Numbered from the stretch's first letter, positions 16,386 to 24,233 are shown. The stretch: 50,017 bases of DNA from Bacteroidales bacterium (GCA_017417385.1 JAFPZF010000062.1:1-50017); one strand, 5' to 3'. Made by a program: numbers and translations. Notes: generated from the letters alone by a model not told the origin.

Positions 16386-17309
16386 ATGACAAAAGTTCTT
16401 GTTGCAACAGAGAAGCCATTTGCGAAGGTAGCAGTAGATGGCATCCGCAAGGAAGTCGAGGCTGCAGGTTATGAGCTTGCACTCCTCGAGAAGTACACAG
16501 AGAAGAAGCAGCTTCTCGAAGCAGTAGCAGATGCAGAGGCGTTGATCATACGTTCGGACAAAGTAGACAACGAGGTGTTTGAGGCTGCAAAGAAGCTTAA
16601 GATAGTAGTACGAGCAGGAGCAGGATATGACAACATAGACCTTGAAGCTGCGACGGCCCACAAAGTAGTCGCGATGAACACACCGGGTCAGAATGCGAAT
16701 GCAGTGGCAGAGTTGGCACTGGGCCTGATGGTCTATGCTGTCAGGAACTTCTACAACGGGACAAGCGGAACGGAGTTGCTGGGCAAGAAGCTTGGCATCC
16801 ATGCGTTTGGCAACGTCGGCAGGAACGTAGCACGCATAGCGAAGGGCTTCGGCATGGACGTATATGCATACGACGCATACTGCCCGGCAGAGGTCATGAA
16901 GCAGGCAGGAGTGACGCCAGTCAACAGTGCAGCAGAGTTGTATGAGAAGTGCCAGTTCGTATCGCTCCACATACCGGCGACAGCAGAGACGAAGGGCTCG
17001 ATAGGCTACGAACTTGTCTCGAAGATGCCGAAGGGCGGAGTGCTCTTGAACACGGCGAGGAAGGAAGTCATCGACGAGGCAGGGCTCATCAAGCTGCTCG
17101 AGGAGAGGCCAGACCTGAAGTACATCACTGACATCAAGCCAGACGCAGATGCAGACTTTGCAGCGAAGGCAGAGGGCAGGTATTTCGCAACGCCGAAGAA
17201 GATGGGAGCTCAGACGGCAGAGGCAAACATCAATGCTGGCATAGCAGCTGCGAAGCAGATCGTCGACTACATCAAGAATGGTGTAGAGAAGTTCAGGGTC
17301 AACAAGTAG
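16386..17309 (+). CDS. serA: D-3-phosphoglycerate dehydrogenase, short Bacteroidales form
   Basis: This 307-residue NAD-dependent 2-hydroxyacid dehydrogenase catalyses the first step of serine synthesis from 3-phosphoglycerate. The Rossmann segment is KKLGIHAFGNVGRNVA at 134-149. The catalytic Arg is Arg225 in NTARKEV. Where most family members have the catalytic His (TPHxGAxT), this one reads TPKKMGAQT at 269-277, placing Lys at 271. Bacteroidales SerA commonly carries the same TPKKMGAQTAEA segment, so it is a clade feature rather than damage. It lacks the C-terminal ACT domain, so classic allosteric serine feedback is not expected. It follows serC and ends at a strong hairpin. Confidence 0.93.
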   Translation: MTKVLVATEKPFAKVAVDGIRKEVEAAGYELALLEKYTEKKQLLEAVADAEALIIRSDKVDNEVFEAAKKLKIVVRAGAGYDNIDLEAATAHKVVAMNTPGQNANAVAELALGLMVYAVRNFYNGTSGTELLGKKLGIHAFGNVGRNVARIAKGFGMDVYAYDAYCPAEVMKQAGVTPVNSAAELYEKCQFVSLHIPATAETKGSIGYELVSKMPKGGVLLNTARKEVIDEAGLIKLLEERPDLKYITDIKPDADADFAAKAEGRYFATPKKMGAQTAEANINAGIAAAKQIVDYIKNGVEKFRVNK

Positions 17310-17334
17310 ACTCGACACAAAAAACAAAGGCGGT

Positions 17335-17370
17335 GGCTCTTGCACTTCTTCTGTGCAAGAGCCATTGTCG
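17335..17370 (+). terminator. Hairpin after serA
   Basis: GGCTCTTGCAC (17335-17345) pairs perfectly with GTGCAAGAGCC (17353-17363) around a TTCTTCT loop. The tail ATTGTCGTT is only moderately T-rich. It separates serA from the following intergenic element. Confidence 0.7.
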
Positions 17371-17380
17371 TTAAGTGTAA

Positions 17381-17713
17381 GGGAACTTCTATAAATTGCT
17401 TTTTCTGCGTTGGCGTTGCCTTCATTCCTCACGCTCGGCAATTGGAGCAAGCTCCATTGCACTCGCTTAATCGGAATGTTACTCTCACTTTTGAAATCCT
17501 CATGTAGCTGCGCTGACCTTTCTCACGTTAGCTTCGCTGACTTTTCTCTCGCTCGGCAGATTTCAAGCAAGCTTGATCTGCTCTCGCTTAATCGAAAAGT
17601 TCAGCATAACGAGCAAGCTCGTTCTGCTCTCGCTTAATCGAAAGGCATCCTCCAGTACACTCCGGTATTCAAAAGTTCGTGTGCCTGGAAAAATCTAATT
17701 TCTAGAACTCCCC
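17381..17713 (+). repeat. Intergenic nested stem-loop element, copy 3
   Basis: The left end GGGAACTTCTATAAATTGC and right end AATTTCTAGAACTCCCC form an imperfect terminal inverted repeat. Inside is module A at 17423-17478 (CATTCC/GGAATG around GGAGC-AA-GCTCC). Then ACTTTTGAA at 17487-17495 pairs with TTCAAAAGT at 17668-17676 and encloses CCTTTC (17517-17522) pairing with GAAAGG (17640-17645). That in turn encloses a module with GCTGA-CTTTTC (17536-17546) against GAAAAG-T-TCAGC (17594-17605), with inner hairpin GCAGATTTCAAGC-AA-GCTTGATCTGC. A further hairpin is AACGAGC-AA-GCTCGTT. Three levels of nesting. Confidence 0.87.
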
Positions 17714-17782
17714 ATAACAAGTATTTTGAGAGGGAGAAAGAAAAAAGGAGTCTGGAGGGCGAAAAAAATGCTGAAATATAAT

Positions 17783-17790
17783 TATCTTCG
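17783..17790 (+). promoter_or_regulatory. Predicted -7 box for the DUF4293 gene
   Basis: TATCTTCG, one mismatch from TAnnTTTG, lies 23 bases before the ATG at 17813. It supports that start over an upstream in-frame ATG at 17726, which would lie outside the transcript. Confidence 0.5.
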
Positions 17791-17812
17791 CATTTCACAA
17801 AAAGGGAGAAAC

Positions 17813-18277
17813 ATGTTACAAAGAGTACAAACAATATTCATGTTAGTCGCATCGGTCCTACTGGGGTCGCTGATACTGTTTCCAATAGACCAGTTTGCGT
17901 CGGCGAGTGGGATATACGAGCTAACGTGGCTGAGCGTCAATGACGTGACAGACTTGGAGAACAAGATAGAGATAGAAAGGTTCGTGCCACTGACGACACT
18001 GATAGTACTTTCGTTGGCGCTAAACTTGACGGCCATATTTCTGTACAAGCATCGGCACCTCCAGATGCGACTAGTCGGCATAGCGTGCGGGATAGAGGTA
18101 GGGTTGTGTGCAGTATTGATATTCTTGTCATACATAAACAGCAACACGCTGGGAGCGAATTTCCACTTTGCATTCAGTTTTCTCACACCGATAGCGGCGG
18201 CAGTATTGGACATACTCGCATACAGAAGGATATCGGACGACGAGGAACTCATCAGGAGCCTTGACAGGCTAAGATAG
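17813..18277 (+). CDS. DUF4293 family membrane protein
   Basis: This 154-residue four-helix inner-membrane protein starts MLQRVQTIFML, the standard beginning of the DUF4293 family of Bacteroidota. Hydrophobic segments lie near residues 5-24, 58-78, 87-105 and 118-138, with a charged cytoplasmic tail DDEELIRSLDRL. The start at 17813 is preferred over 17726 because of the promoter position, a purine-rich site (AAAGGGAGAAAC) just before it, and family alignment. No function is known. It lies 35 bases upstream of a LuxR-type regulator and may share its transcript. Confidence 0.82.
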   Translation: MLQRVQTIFMLVASVLLGSLILFPIDQFASASGIYELTWLSVNDVTDLENKIEIERFVPLTTLIVLSLALNLTAIFLYKHRHLQMRLVGIACGIEVGLCAVLIFLSYINSNTLGANFHFAFSFLTPIAAAVLDILAYRRISDDEELIRSLDRLR

Positions 18278-18312
18278 GACAGACAACAGAACAACAACAT
18301 AAAGGAAAACAG

Positions 18313-18978
18313 ATGATAAAGATAGCTGTCTACGACCCTCATCCACTTCTCCGTCAATCAGTAGCGAATCAGCTGGACGGGGCAGACGAAGAGTTCACAG
18401 CGATCGGGATACCGACAGAGGGGGCGTTGGCCGTCGGCATGGTCAAGACGGAGGGAGTGAACGTCATCGTAGTCATAGTACATTCGGGAGACGCACAGTG
18501 GGAGGCATTCGTCAAGCAGTTGTGTCAGCAATTCGAGAGACTCCGGTGCATAGTATGGCTCATGACAGCAGAGGCGCAGATGGTGACGAGGGCGATAAAG
18601 GCAGGAGCCAAGGGAGTAGTATCGCCGGAGGTAACGATGACAGAGATGAGGCAGGCGATACTGACGATACGCGGAGGATATGAGTACTTCAGCAAGGCCA
18701 TAACTGACATACTCGTCGACAAGTACGTCGACGGGGTAGTCACAGAGGAGGAGAAGAATGGCGACAAGCAGCCAGACATCGACCTGCTGAGCGCGAGACA
18801 GATAGAGATACTGAAGCTATGGGGTAACAACCTGAGCAACAAGGACATAGCGGACAAGCTCTTCTTGAGTGTCAGAACCGTCGAGAGCCACAAGAACCAC
18901 ATCATGCAGAAGTTGAACCTCAAGACAGCGGTTGACCTGATAAGGTTCGGGATAAGGAATAACATTATCGACCCATAG
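18313..18978 (+). CDS. LuxR/NarL-type regulator with a degenerate receiver domain
   Basis: This 221-residue protein has a receiver-like N-terminal domain (residues 1-125) and a C-terminal LuxR helix-turn-helix (about 155-215). The HTH reads LSARQIEILKLWGNNLSNKDIADKL and SVRTVESHKNHIMQKLN in successive parts and is fully typical for DNA binding. In the receiver the acidic pocket keeps only Asp8 (YDPH). The strand that should end in the phosphorylated Asp reads VIVVIVHSG (51-59) with no Asp, and the conserved Lys position reads AKGVVSPE (99-106). It is therefore probably controlled without phosphorylation. No histidine kinase gene is nearby. A repeat element follows its stop by two bases. Confidence 0.85.
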   Translation: MIKIAVYDPHPLLRQSVANQLDGADEEFTAIGIPTEGALAVGMVKTEGVNVIVVIVHSGDAQWEAFVKQLCQQFERLRCIVWLMTAEAQMVTRAIKAGAKGVVSPEVTMTEMRQAILTIRGGYEYFSKAITDILVDKYVDGVVTEEEKNGDKQPDIDLLSARQIEILKLWGNNLSNKDIADKLFLSVRTVESHKNHIMQKLNLKTAVDLIRFGIRNNIIDP

Positions 18979-18980
18979 AA

Positions 18981-19355
18981 GGGAAATTCTATAAATTGCT
19001 TTTTCGGCGTTGACGTTGCCTTCATTCCTCACGCTCGGAAATTGGAGCAAGCTCCATTTCTCTCGCTTAATCGGAATGTTGACTTTGTCTTCATTCCTCA
19101 CGCTCGGCATAACGAGCAAGCTCGTTCTGCTCTCGCTTAATCGAAAGGTTACCTATAGTACACTCCGGTATTCAAAGCCTCGTGCGTCTTGGCTACGCCT
19201 CATGTGCTCACGCTCGGCAATTAGAGCAAGCTCATTGACTGGCGTCTTACTTTCTTACGCTCGGCAATAGGAACAAGTTCCATTGCACTCGCTTAATCGA
19301 AAGTTTGCGCTCGCTTAATCGCACAAGTGAAAAATCTAATTTCTAGAACTCCCCT
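18981..19355 (+). repeat. Intergenic nested stem-loop element, copy 4
   Basis: The left end GGGAAATTCTATAAATTGC begins two bases after the regulator stop; the right end is AATTTCTAGAACTCCCC. Module A is at 19023-19078 (CATTCC/GGAATG). A second module with inner AACGAGC-AA-GCTCGTT at about 19090-19149 has poorly matching outer arms. A two-deep nest spans 19204-19324: outer GTGC/GCAC enclosing ACTTTC (19249-19254) with GAAAGT (19299-19304), whose inner hairpin is GGAAC-AA-GTTCC. The nested part is closely similar to copy 1. A 3' half of the TTCAAA-type module lies near 19155-19180. Confidence 0.87.
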
Positions 19356-19397
19356 ATATATTGCATATTCTAGGACTCTTCAGAAAAGATTAAATAG

Positions 19398-19434
19398 GCG
19401 TTTTAGCGGTGGGGACATTGCTAAAACGCTTTTA
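19398..19434 (+). terminator. Rho-independent terminator
   Basis: GCGTTTTAGC (19398-19407) pairs perfectly with GCTAAAACGC (19420-19429), followed by TTTTAT. It ends the DUF4293/LuxR transcript after the repeat element, implying that the element is transcribed. Confidence 0.83.
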
Positions 19435-19502
19435 TAATAGTAGGGGAAGAGAAAAACAGACAGTATCTGATAAAAAAGTGCAAAAAAAAACGCGGGCAGG
19501 TC

Positions 19503-19533
19503 TTGCATAGTAAAGAAAAAGGGCATAACTTTG
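19503..19533 (+). promoter_or_regulatory. Promoter of the tRNA-Tyr/tRNA-Ser unit
   Basis: TTG at 19503-19505 and TAACTTTG at 19526-19533 are 20 bases apart, matching the Bacteroidota -33/-7 arrangement. The -7 box ends 11 bases before the tRNA-Tyr 5' end. Confidence 0.8.
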
Positions 19534-19544
19534 CACTCGCTTTC

Positions 19545-19625
19545 GGGAGGATTCCAGAGCGGTCAAATGGGGCAGACTGTAAATCTGTTGCTTCGGCTTC
19601 CAAGGTTCGAATCCTTGTCCTCCCA
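19545..19625 (+). tRNA. tRNA-Tyr (anticodon GTA)
   Basis: The acceptor stem GGGAGGA pairs with TCCTCCC and is followed by discriminator A. The anticodon loop CTGTAAA carries GTA with stem GCAGA/TCTGT. A long variable arm (TGCTTCGGCTTC) marks a class II tRNA, as expected for bacterial Tyr. The T arm is CAAGG-TTCGAAT-CCTTG. The CCA end is not encoded. Confidence 0.95.
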
Positions 19626-19638
19626 CAAGAGACATAAT

Positions 19639-19725
19639 GGAGAGATGGCAGAGTGGTCGATTGTACCGCACTCGAAATGCGGCATACAGGTGACTGTATC
19701 CAGGGTTCGAATCCCTGTCTCTCCG
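19639..19725 (+). tRNA. tRNA-Ser (anticodon CGA)
   Basis: The acceptor GGAGAGA pairs with TCTCTCC, discriminator G. The anticodon stem-loop is CCGCA-CTCGAAA-TGCGG with CGA. The long variable arm is ATACAGG-TGA-CTGTAT-like, and the T arm CAGGG-TTCGAAT-CCCTG. It reads TCG, a serine codon used heavily by the genes around it. CCA is not encoded. Co-transcribed with tRNA-Tyr 13 bases upstream. Confidence 0.95.
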
Positions 19726-19734
19726 CAGAGAAAC

Positions 19735-19774
19735 GGAGCGAGAGAAGTCAGCGGACTATCTCGCTCCATTTTTG
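19735..19774 (+). terminator. Terminator of the tRNA unit
   Basis: GGAGCGAGA (19735-19743) pairs with TCTCGCTCC (19759-19767), followed by ATTTTTG. It starts nine bases after the tRNA-Ser end. Confidence 0.85.
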
Positions 19775-19811
19775 TATAGGGCATAGAGGCTTCCGATGAG
19801 CAAAAATTTAT

Positions 19812-19819
19812 TACCTTTG
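19812..19819 (+). promoter_or_regulatory. -7 box eight bases upstream of the menG ATG
   Basis: TACCTTTG is an exact TAnnTTTG match. Transcription would begin at or within a few bases of the ATG at 19828, so the message would be leaderless or nearly so. No matching -33 TTG at 19-21 bases is evident. Confidence 0.6.
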
Positions 19820-19827
19820 CGATAGAA

Positions 19828-20565
19828 ATGGCAGAGATAAAACCATACGAGACAGAGAAGACCAAGCGTCAGGAAGTAGAGGAGATGTTTGACGGCATAG
19901 CCAAGCACTACGACCTGCTGAACCACGTATTGTCGGTAGGGATAGACAAGTCGTGGCGCAGGAAGAGTGTAGGCATGCTGGAAGAGGCGACGAGCCAGCA
20001 GAGACTTCAGGAGATCCTAGACGTAGCGACGGGTACAGGAGACCTAGCGATATGCGTACAGAGAGCGACGGGGAGCAAAGTGACGGGGACGGACATAAGT
20101 TCCGAGATGCTAAAGATAGCGGAGAGCAAGGTCAAGAAAGAGGGATTGGAGGGAGACATAAGCCTATTCACGGCAGATGCGACGAAGCTCCCATTCTCGT
20201 CGAACAGGTTTGATGCGGTGACCGTTGCGTTTGGAGTCAGGAACTTCGGGGATCTAGATGCGGGGCTTGCGGAGATGCAGCGAGTCTTGAAGCCCGGGGG
20301 TCTGGTAGTGATATTAGAGTTCTCGAGGCCGAGCAACAGGCTGTTCAGAGTCGTCTATGACTTTTATTTCAAGAACATACTGCCATTGATAGGAGGGGCG
20401 ATATCGAAAGACAAGAAGGCGTATGACTACCTGTGTCGTTCGGCGTTGGCCTTTCCGTGTGGCGAGGAGTTCGAGTCGCACTTAGAGGGCGTCGGATTCA
20501 AGCCCATCAGGAGAGAGGAGATGACGTTTGGCATAGCGACAGCATATTTGGCGAAAAAGAGATGA
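19828..20565 (+). CDS. menG/ubiE: Demethylmenaquinone / ubiquinone C-methyltransferase
   Basis: This 245-residue SAM-dependent methyltransferase carries out the last step of menaquinone synthesis, methylating the demethylmenaquinone ring; Bacteroidales respire with menaquinone. The N-terminal KRQEVEEMFDGIAKHYDLLN is the UbiE family signature. The SAM-binding LDVATGTGD is at 65-73, and NRFDAVTVAFGVRNF near 130-145 is the second UbiE signature. The C-terminal MTFGIATAYLAKKR is also typical. Its last four bases overlap the next gene (ATGA). A -7 box sits only eight bases before the ATG. Confidence 0.95.
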   Translation: MAEIKPYETEKTKRQEVEEMFDGIAKHYDLLNHVLSVGIDKSWRRKSVGMLEEATSQQRLQEILDVATGTGDLAICVQRATGSKVTGTDISSEMLKIAESKVKKEGLEGDISLFTADATKLPFSSNRFDAVTVAFGVRNFGDLDAGLAEMQRVLKPGGLVVILEFSRPSNRLFRVVYDFYFKNILPLIGGAISKDKKAYDYLCRSALAFPCGEEFESHLEGVGFKPIRREEMTFGIATAYLAKKR

Positions 20566-21332
20566 GAGTCAGACTATCAGACATAAGACGGAGGGTAGCG
20601 TATCGACTGAGCAGCATCATAATACTGCTGAGCGTAGTAGTCTCAGGGAAGGCGCAGTACACCAGTGCCTCGTCGTTCTCGGCAGCGAGAGGGATACCCA
20701 ACCTTCCAGGATACGAGCAGAGGAGACTCCATTTCGGGTTCCTGATGGGGTTTGCGATGCTGGACTACCACGTATATAACACAGGGCTAAGGACGGAGGC
20801 TAATGGGGGCGTCGCGCGGTATGCAGAGGTTACTAAGCTGGACCCGGGTCTGATATTAGGCATCGTGACCGACTTGAAGGTGTGCAACAACCTAAACTTC
20901 AGGGTGCTTCCGGGCATCAGTTTTGGACAGAGGAACCTACTTTACGTCGATGAGGACGGCAATAAAATGGACGAAGAGCCGTTGAAGATAAAGTCGACAT
21001 TTGTCGAGTGCCCGTTCCTACTGAAGTATGGGGCGAAGCGCATACACAATTTCCGCCCGTTCATGGTCGGCGGAGTCACGCCACGATTTGACTTGGCGAA
21101 AGACAAGCAGGATCATCTAAACATGCGGTCGATGGACGTATATGGAGATGTCGGAGGAGGGTTAGACTTCTACCTCACGTATTTTCGTCTGTCGGTAGAG
21201 TTGAGAGGAGCATTTGGATTAACAAACATATACAGCAAGGATCAGTCAGACAACTATGAGGACCTGCCGTACAATCAGGCAATAAGACGACTGAAGTCGC
21301 GGTGGTGGGGATTGGTTGTCTATTTTGAATAG
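20562..21332 (+). CDS. porT: PorT-like outer membrane beta-barrel protein
   Basis: This protein of about 256 residues has a hydrophobic signal segment (residues 16-33) ending in a KAQ/YTSA-type cleavage site. An outer-membrane barrel follows, with alternating strands such as FGFLMGFAMLDYHVY, FRVLPGISFGQRNLLY and FRPFMVGGVTPRFDL. The order of these features and the length match PorT, a membrane component of the type IX secretion system of Porphyromonas, but also the wider PorT-like porin family. The ATG at 20562 overlaps the menG stop (ATGA); the open frame extends further upstream inside menG, but those codons are out-of-frame menG sequence. No other type IX genes are in the window, so whether secretion exists here is unknown. 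Confidence 0.72.
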   Translation: MRVRLSDIRRRVAYRLSSIIILLSVVVSGKAQYTSASSFSAARGIPNLPGYEQRRLHFGFLMGFAMLDYHVYNTGLRTEANGGVARYAEVTKLDPGLILGIVTDLKVCNNLNFRVLPGISFGQRNLLYVDEDGNKMDEEPLKIKSTFVECPFLLKYGAKRIHNFRPFMVGGVTPRFDLAKDKQDHLNMRSMDVYGDVGGGLDFYLTYFRLSVELRGAFGLTNIYSKDQSDNYEDLPYNQAIRRLKSRWWGLVVYFE

Positions 21333-21338
21333 GTCATA

Positions 21339-22577
21339 ATGATCAGATACGAGAAGAGGCAGCTAAGCAACGGAATGAGAGTCATCGTAAGTCCAAGTCC
21401 ACTGACATCCGTTGCCACATTCAACATTCTATACACAGTCGGAGCGAAGAACGAGAAGGCGGAGCGCACGGGCTTTGCGCATCTGCTGGAGCACCTGATG
21501 TTCAGCGGATCAGCCAACATCAGTGACTTCGACTATCACGTCCAGAAAGTCGGAGGGGACAGCAATGCGTTCACGACGAATGACTTCACGAACTACTACA
21601 TATCACTGCCGGCGGACAACATAGAGACCGCGTTCTGGCTAGAGAGCGACAGACTCCTGTCTCCGGCGTTCACACAGGAGAGACTTGACGTCCAGAAGAA
21701 AGTCGTCGTCGAGGAGTTCTATCAGCATTATCTCAACAAGCCATTCGGAGATCAGATGCACTATGCGCGGAGCCTCGCGTACAAAGTACATCCGTACAGA
21801 TGGCCGACGATAGGGCTTGAGCCGCAGCACATACTCGATGCGACGCTCGATGAGGTCGAGAAGTTCTTCTACGGACATTATACGCCGAGCTCGGCAATAC
21901 TGTCGATAGTCGGGAATGTCGAGCCAGAGAGGATGTTTGACATGGCAGAGAAGTGGTTTGGCGGAATCAAGAGAGACCAAACCAAGGAAGAAATAGCGCA
22001 GGAGCCAGAGCAGGTAGAGGAGAGAAGGGAGACCATCGTAAAAGACGTCCCGGAGAACCGAGTCATGAAGATATTCCACACATCGGGCAGGGCACATAGG
22101 GACTTCTACCTCGGGGACATCCTGACAGACATATTGGCAGACGGAGACTCGTGCTGTTTCAACCAGAACATCATAAAGGGTACAAAGTCGATGACCGAAG
22201 TCAACTCCTACATCAGTGGCTCAGTAGATCCAGGTGTCTTGATACTCTCAGGCACGCTGAGTGAGGGGACGTCGACAGAGCAGGCGGAAGCCGAGCTGAT
22301 GAAAGAAGTCGAGAGAATAGCAGAGGAAGGTCCGACGGAGTATGAGATGCAGAAGGCCATCAACAGAACCTTGTCTGGGCAAATGATAGGCGAGACATCT
22401 GCGATGCAGATAGCGAACGTCATGTGTATAGACGAGGCGATAGGAGACTGCGGACAGATCAACACCGACATAGACAAATATATGTCGATAACGATAGACG
22501 AGGTAAGAGACTTTGCAAAGAGGACATTCAGGAGAGAGAACTGCAGCACACTGCTGTATCTGAAAGAGGAGAAATAG
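21339..22577 (+). CDS. M16 (pitrilysin-type) zinc peptidase, catalytic subunit
   Basis: This 412-residue insulinase-family protease shows the inverted zinc motif HLLEH (His48, Glu51, His52), followed about 75 residues later by the third ligand region VVVEEFYQ (Glu125/126). It has the usual two-domain layout of the beta-subunit type of heterodimeric bacterial M16 peptidases. No clear signal peptide is visible, so it is probably cytoplasmic. It starts six bases after the porT-like gene and precedes a non-catalytic partner, the usual paired arrangement. Likely substrates are small peptides. Confidence 0.92.
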   Translation: MIRYEKRQLSNGMRVIVSPSPLTSVATFNILYTVGAKNEKAERTGFAHLLEHLMFSGSANISDFDYHVQKVGGDSNAFTTNDFTNYYISLPADNIETAFWLESDRLLSPAFTQERLDVQKKVVVEEFYQHYLNKPFGDQMHYARSLAYKVHPYRWPTIGLEPQHILDATLDEVEKFFYGHYTPSSAILSIVGNVEPERMFDMAEKWFGGIKRDQTKEEIAQEPEQVEERRETIVKDVPENRVMKIFHTSGRAHRDFYLGDILTDILADGDSCCFNQNIIKGTKSMTEVNSYISGSVDPGVLILSGTLSEGTSTEQAEAELMKEVERIAEEGPTEYEMQKAINRTLSGQMIGETSAMQIANVMCIDEAIGDCGQINTDIDKYMSITIDEVRDFAKRTFRRENCSTLLYLKEEK

Positions 22578-22579
22578 CG

Positions 22580-23854
22580 ATGATGAGCATAGACAGGACG
22601 ACACCACCAGAGTGGGGCGACATAAAGATGCCGGTAATCCCGACGTTCGAGAAGACGAGACTACAGAATGGGCTGTTGATGTACACGATGAAAGGCGGAG
22701 AGCAGCCGGTAGTCAAGATAGACTTAGTAGTACAGGCGGGGAAACTACGATGTGAGAAGGGCATGGTAGCCTCGGCGACACTAAACCTGCTCAACGAGGG
22801 GACTACGAGCATGAGCAGCAAGGAGTTTGCGGAGAAGCTAGAGTTCTACGGGGCATACATGTGGGGCGGAGCGACACAGCGGGCTGCGAACGTATCGATG
22901 ATATGCATGCAGAAGGACCTGCGAAACGTCCTTGACCTCGTGGCAGACGCGATACTACATCCGCAGTATCCAGAGATGGAACTCGAGATCTATAAGCAAC
23001 AGAAGCTACAGAACCTCGTCATCAACAAGATGAAGACCTCGTATGTAGCAACGACAGAGATGTCGAAGGCGGTGTACAAGGAGGGACTGTTCACACGGAC
23101 AGCGACAGAGGAGAGCATCAAAGCACTGGAGAGCGGGGCTCTACATGCTTTTCACGACGAGGCGTACAGGTCGACAGATGCTCACCTGATGGTGTTTGGA
23201 CTGCCTAGTGACGATGACATCTCGTACATATCGGAGACATTTGGCAAGCAGCTGGTCGAGGGGGAGAAGTGGCAGCATCCGATGCCGGAGTATGCAGAGA
23301 GGTCGGACAGGCGTGTAGACATGGAGTCTGAGCAGACATCTATAGTCGTAGCGCGTCCGTTGTTTGGCAAGCAGCATCCGGACTACATGAAGATGAGCGT
23401 ACTCGACACCATACTGGGCGGGTACATAGGTTCGAGGCTGATGCAGAACCTACGAGAGAAGCTCGGACTAACATACGGAATAACATCACATATATCGTCG
23501 AACTCCGCATACGGGACCCACATCATAAGGAGTGACATAAAAAAGGGCGAGCATGAGCGGGCGCTGGACGAGATAAGGAAAGAGATGAAGAGACTATCGG
23601 AGGAGATAGTCACAGAGAATGAGCTTGAGAACGTCCGCAACTACATGCTCGGTGAGGTACTGAGGTCGTTCGAGTCGCCGATAGCATCATCGGACACAAT
23701 ACTGGAGCTCCTAGTAGACGACATAGACAGCAACACATACACGAAACGCTGCTACGACTCGATAAAGGACACGACGCCAGAGGACCTGCAGGCGTTGGCG
23801 AAGAAATGGCTAAACCCAGACGAATACTCGACAATAGTAGTCGGGAAACTATAA
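22580..23854 (+). CDS. M16 peptidase partner subunit, non-catalytic
   Basis: This protein of about 424 residues is homologous to the gene before it but has no HxxEH. The corresponding stretch reads TLNLLNEGTTSMSSKEFAEK, so it cannot bind zinc in the usual way. It keeps the C-terminal M16 features, including RLMQNLREKLGLTYGITSHI near residue 290, the R/Y substrate-end motif used by partner subunits. Start is ATG at 22580 (or the adjacent ATG at 22583), just after the upstream stop and preceded by AGAGGAG. The open frame extends back into the upstream gene but only in a shifted frame. It probably forms a heterodimer with the upstream product. Confidence 0.88.
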   Translation: MMSIDRTTPPEWGDIKMPVIPTFEKTRLQNGLLMYTMKGGEQPVVKIDLVVQAGKLRCEKGMVASATLNLLNEGTTSMSSKEFAEKLEFYGAYMWGGATQRAANVSMICMQKDLRNVLDLVADAILHPQYPEMELEIYKQQKLQNLVINKMKTSYVATTEMSKAVYKEGLFTRTATEESIKALESGALHAFHDEAYRSTDAHLMVFGLPSDDDISYISETFGKQLVEGEKWQHPMPEYAERSDRRVDMESEQTSIVVARPLFGKQHPDYMKMSVLDTILGGYIGSRLMQNLREKLGLTYGITSHISSNSAYGTHIIRSDIKKGEHERALDEIRKEMKRLSEEIVTENELENVRNYMLGEVLRSFESPIASSDTILELLVDDIDSNTYTKRCYDSIKDTTPEDLQALAKKWLNPDEYSTIVVGKL

Positions 23855-23867
23855 AGAGACGGGAGCC

Positions 23868-24233
23868 ATGATGAACCTAATATGCGTGTGCATCGGGAGT
23901 GCAATAGGAGGAGGACTGAGATACCTCGTAGCACGATGGGTCTCGGGATATAGCCATCTGCCGTATGGGACATTCATAGTCAACGTAGTCGGCTGCCTGC
24001 TGATAGGACTGATAGGCACGATGATCTCGGCGGACGGCAGTCACAGCCAGACGAGACTGCTACTGACGACAGGGTTCTGCGGGGGATTCACGACATTCTC
24101 GACATTCGTAAGCGAGGGGACGACATTGGCGAGCGGAGGTGACACAATCATAGCAGCCGGGTACATAGCGGCAAGCCTATTCTTCGGGATCATAGCGTAC
24201 GTAGGTGGTTGTGCGCTAGGCAGAATGATATAA
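23868..24233 (+). CDS. crcB: Fluoride exporter Fluc/CrcB
   Basis: This 121-residue membrane protein with four helices forms dual-topology dimers that export fluoride. The signature GFCGGFTTFSTF is at 69-80, GTFIVNVVGCLLIG at 34-47 carries the pore Asn39, and GGGLRYL is at 14-20. Length is standard. It starts 13 bases after the M16 partner; two adjacent ATGs (23868 and 23871) are possible starts. No fluoride riboswitch-like sequence is apparent upstream, which fits operonic expression. Confidence 0.94.
   Translation: MMNLICVCIGSAIGGGLRYLVARWVSGYSHLPYGTFIVNVVGCLLIGLIGTMISADGSHSQTRLLLTTGFCGGFTTFSTFVSEGTTLASGGDTIIAAGYIAASLFFGIIAYVGGCALGRMI

Noticed and set aside
16386-17309. SerA as a damaged enzyme because the catalytic His is Lys
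   Set aside because: The TPKKMGAQTAEA segment is, to my knowledge, shared by Bacteroidales SerA, so it is a clade feature.
17726-17812. 29-codon extension of the DUF4293 gene
   Set aside because: A promoter -7 box lies inside it, a purine-rich site precedes the ATG at 17813, and the family begins MLQRVQT.
19563-19865. Minus-strand frames over the two tRNA genes
   Set aside because: They are antisense to clear tRNA cloverleafs and read through tRNA sequence.
22580-23854. Pseudogene call for the M16 protein lacking HxxEH
   Set aside because: The frame is intact and loss of the zinc motif is normal for the partner subunit of heterodimeric M16 peptidases.
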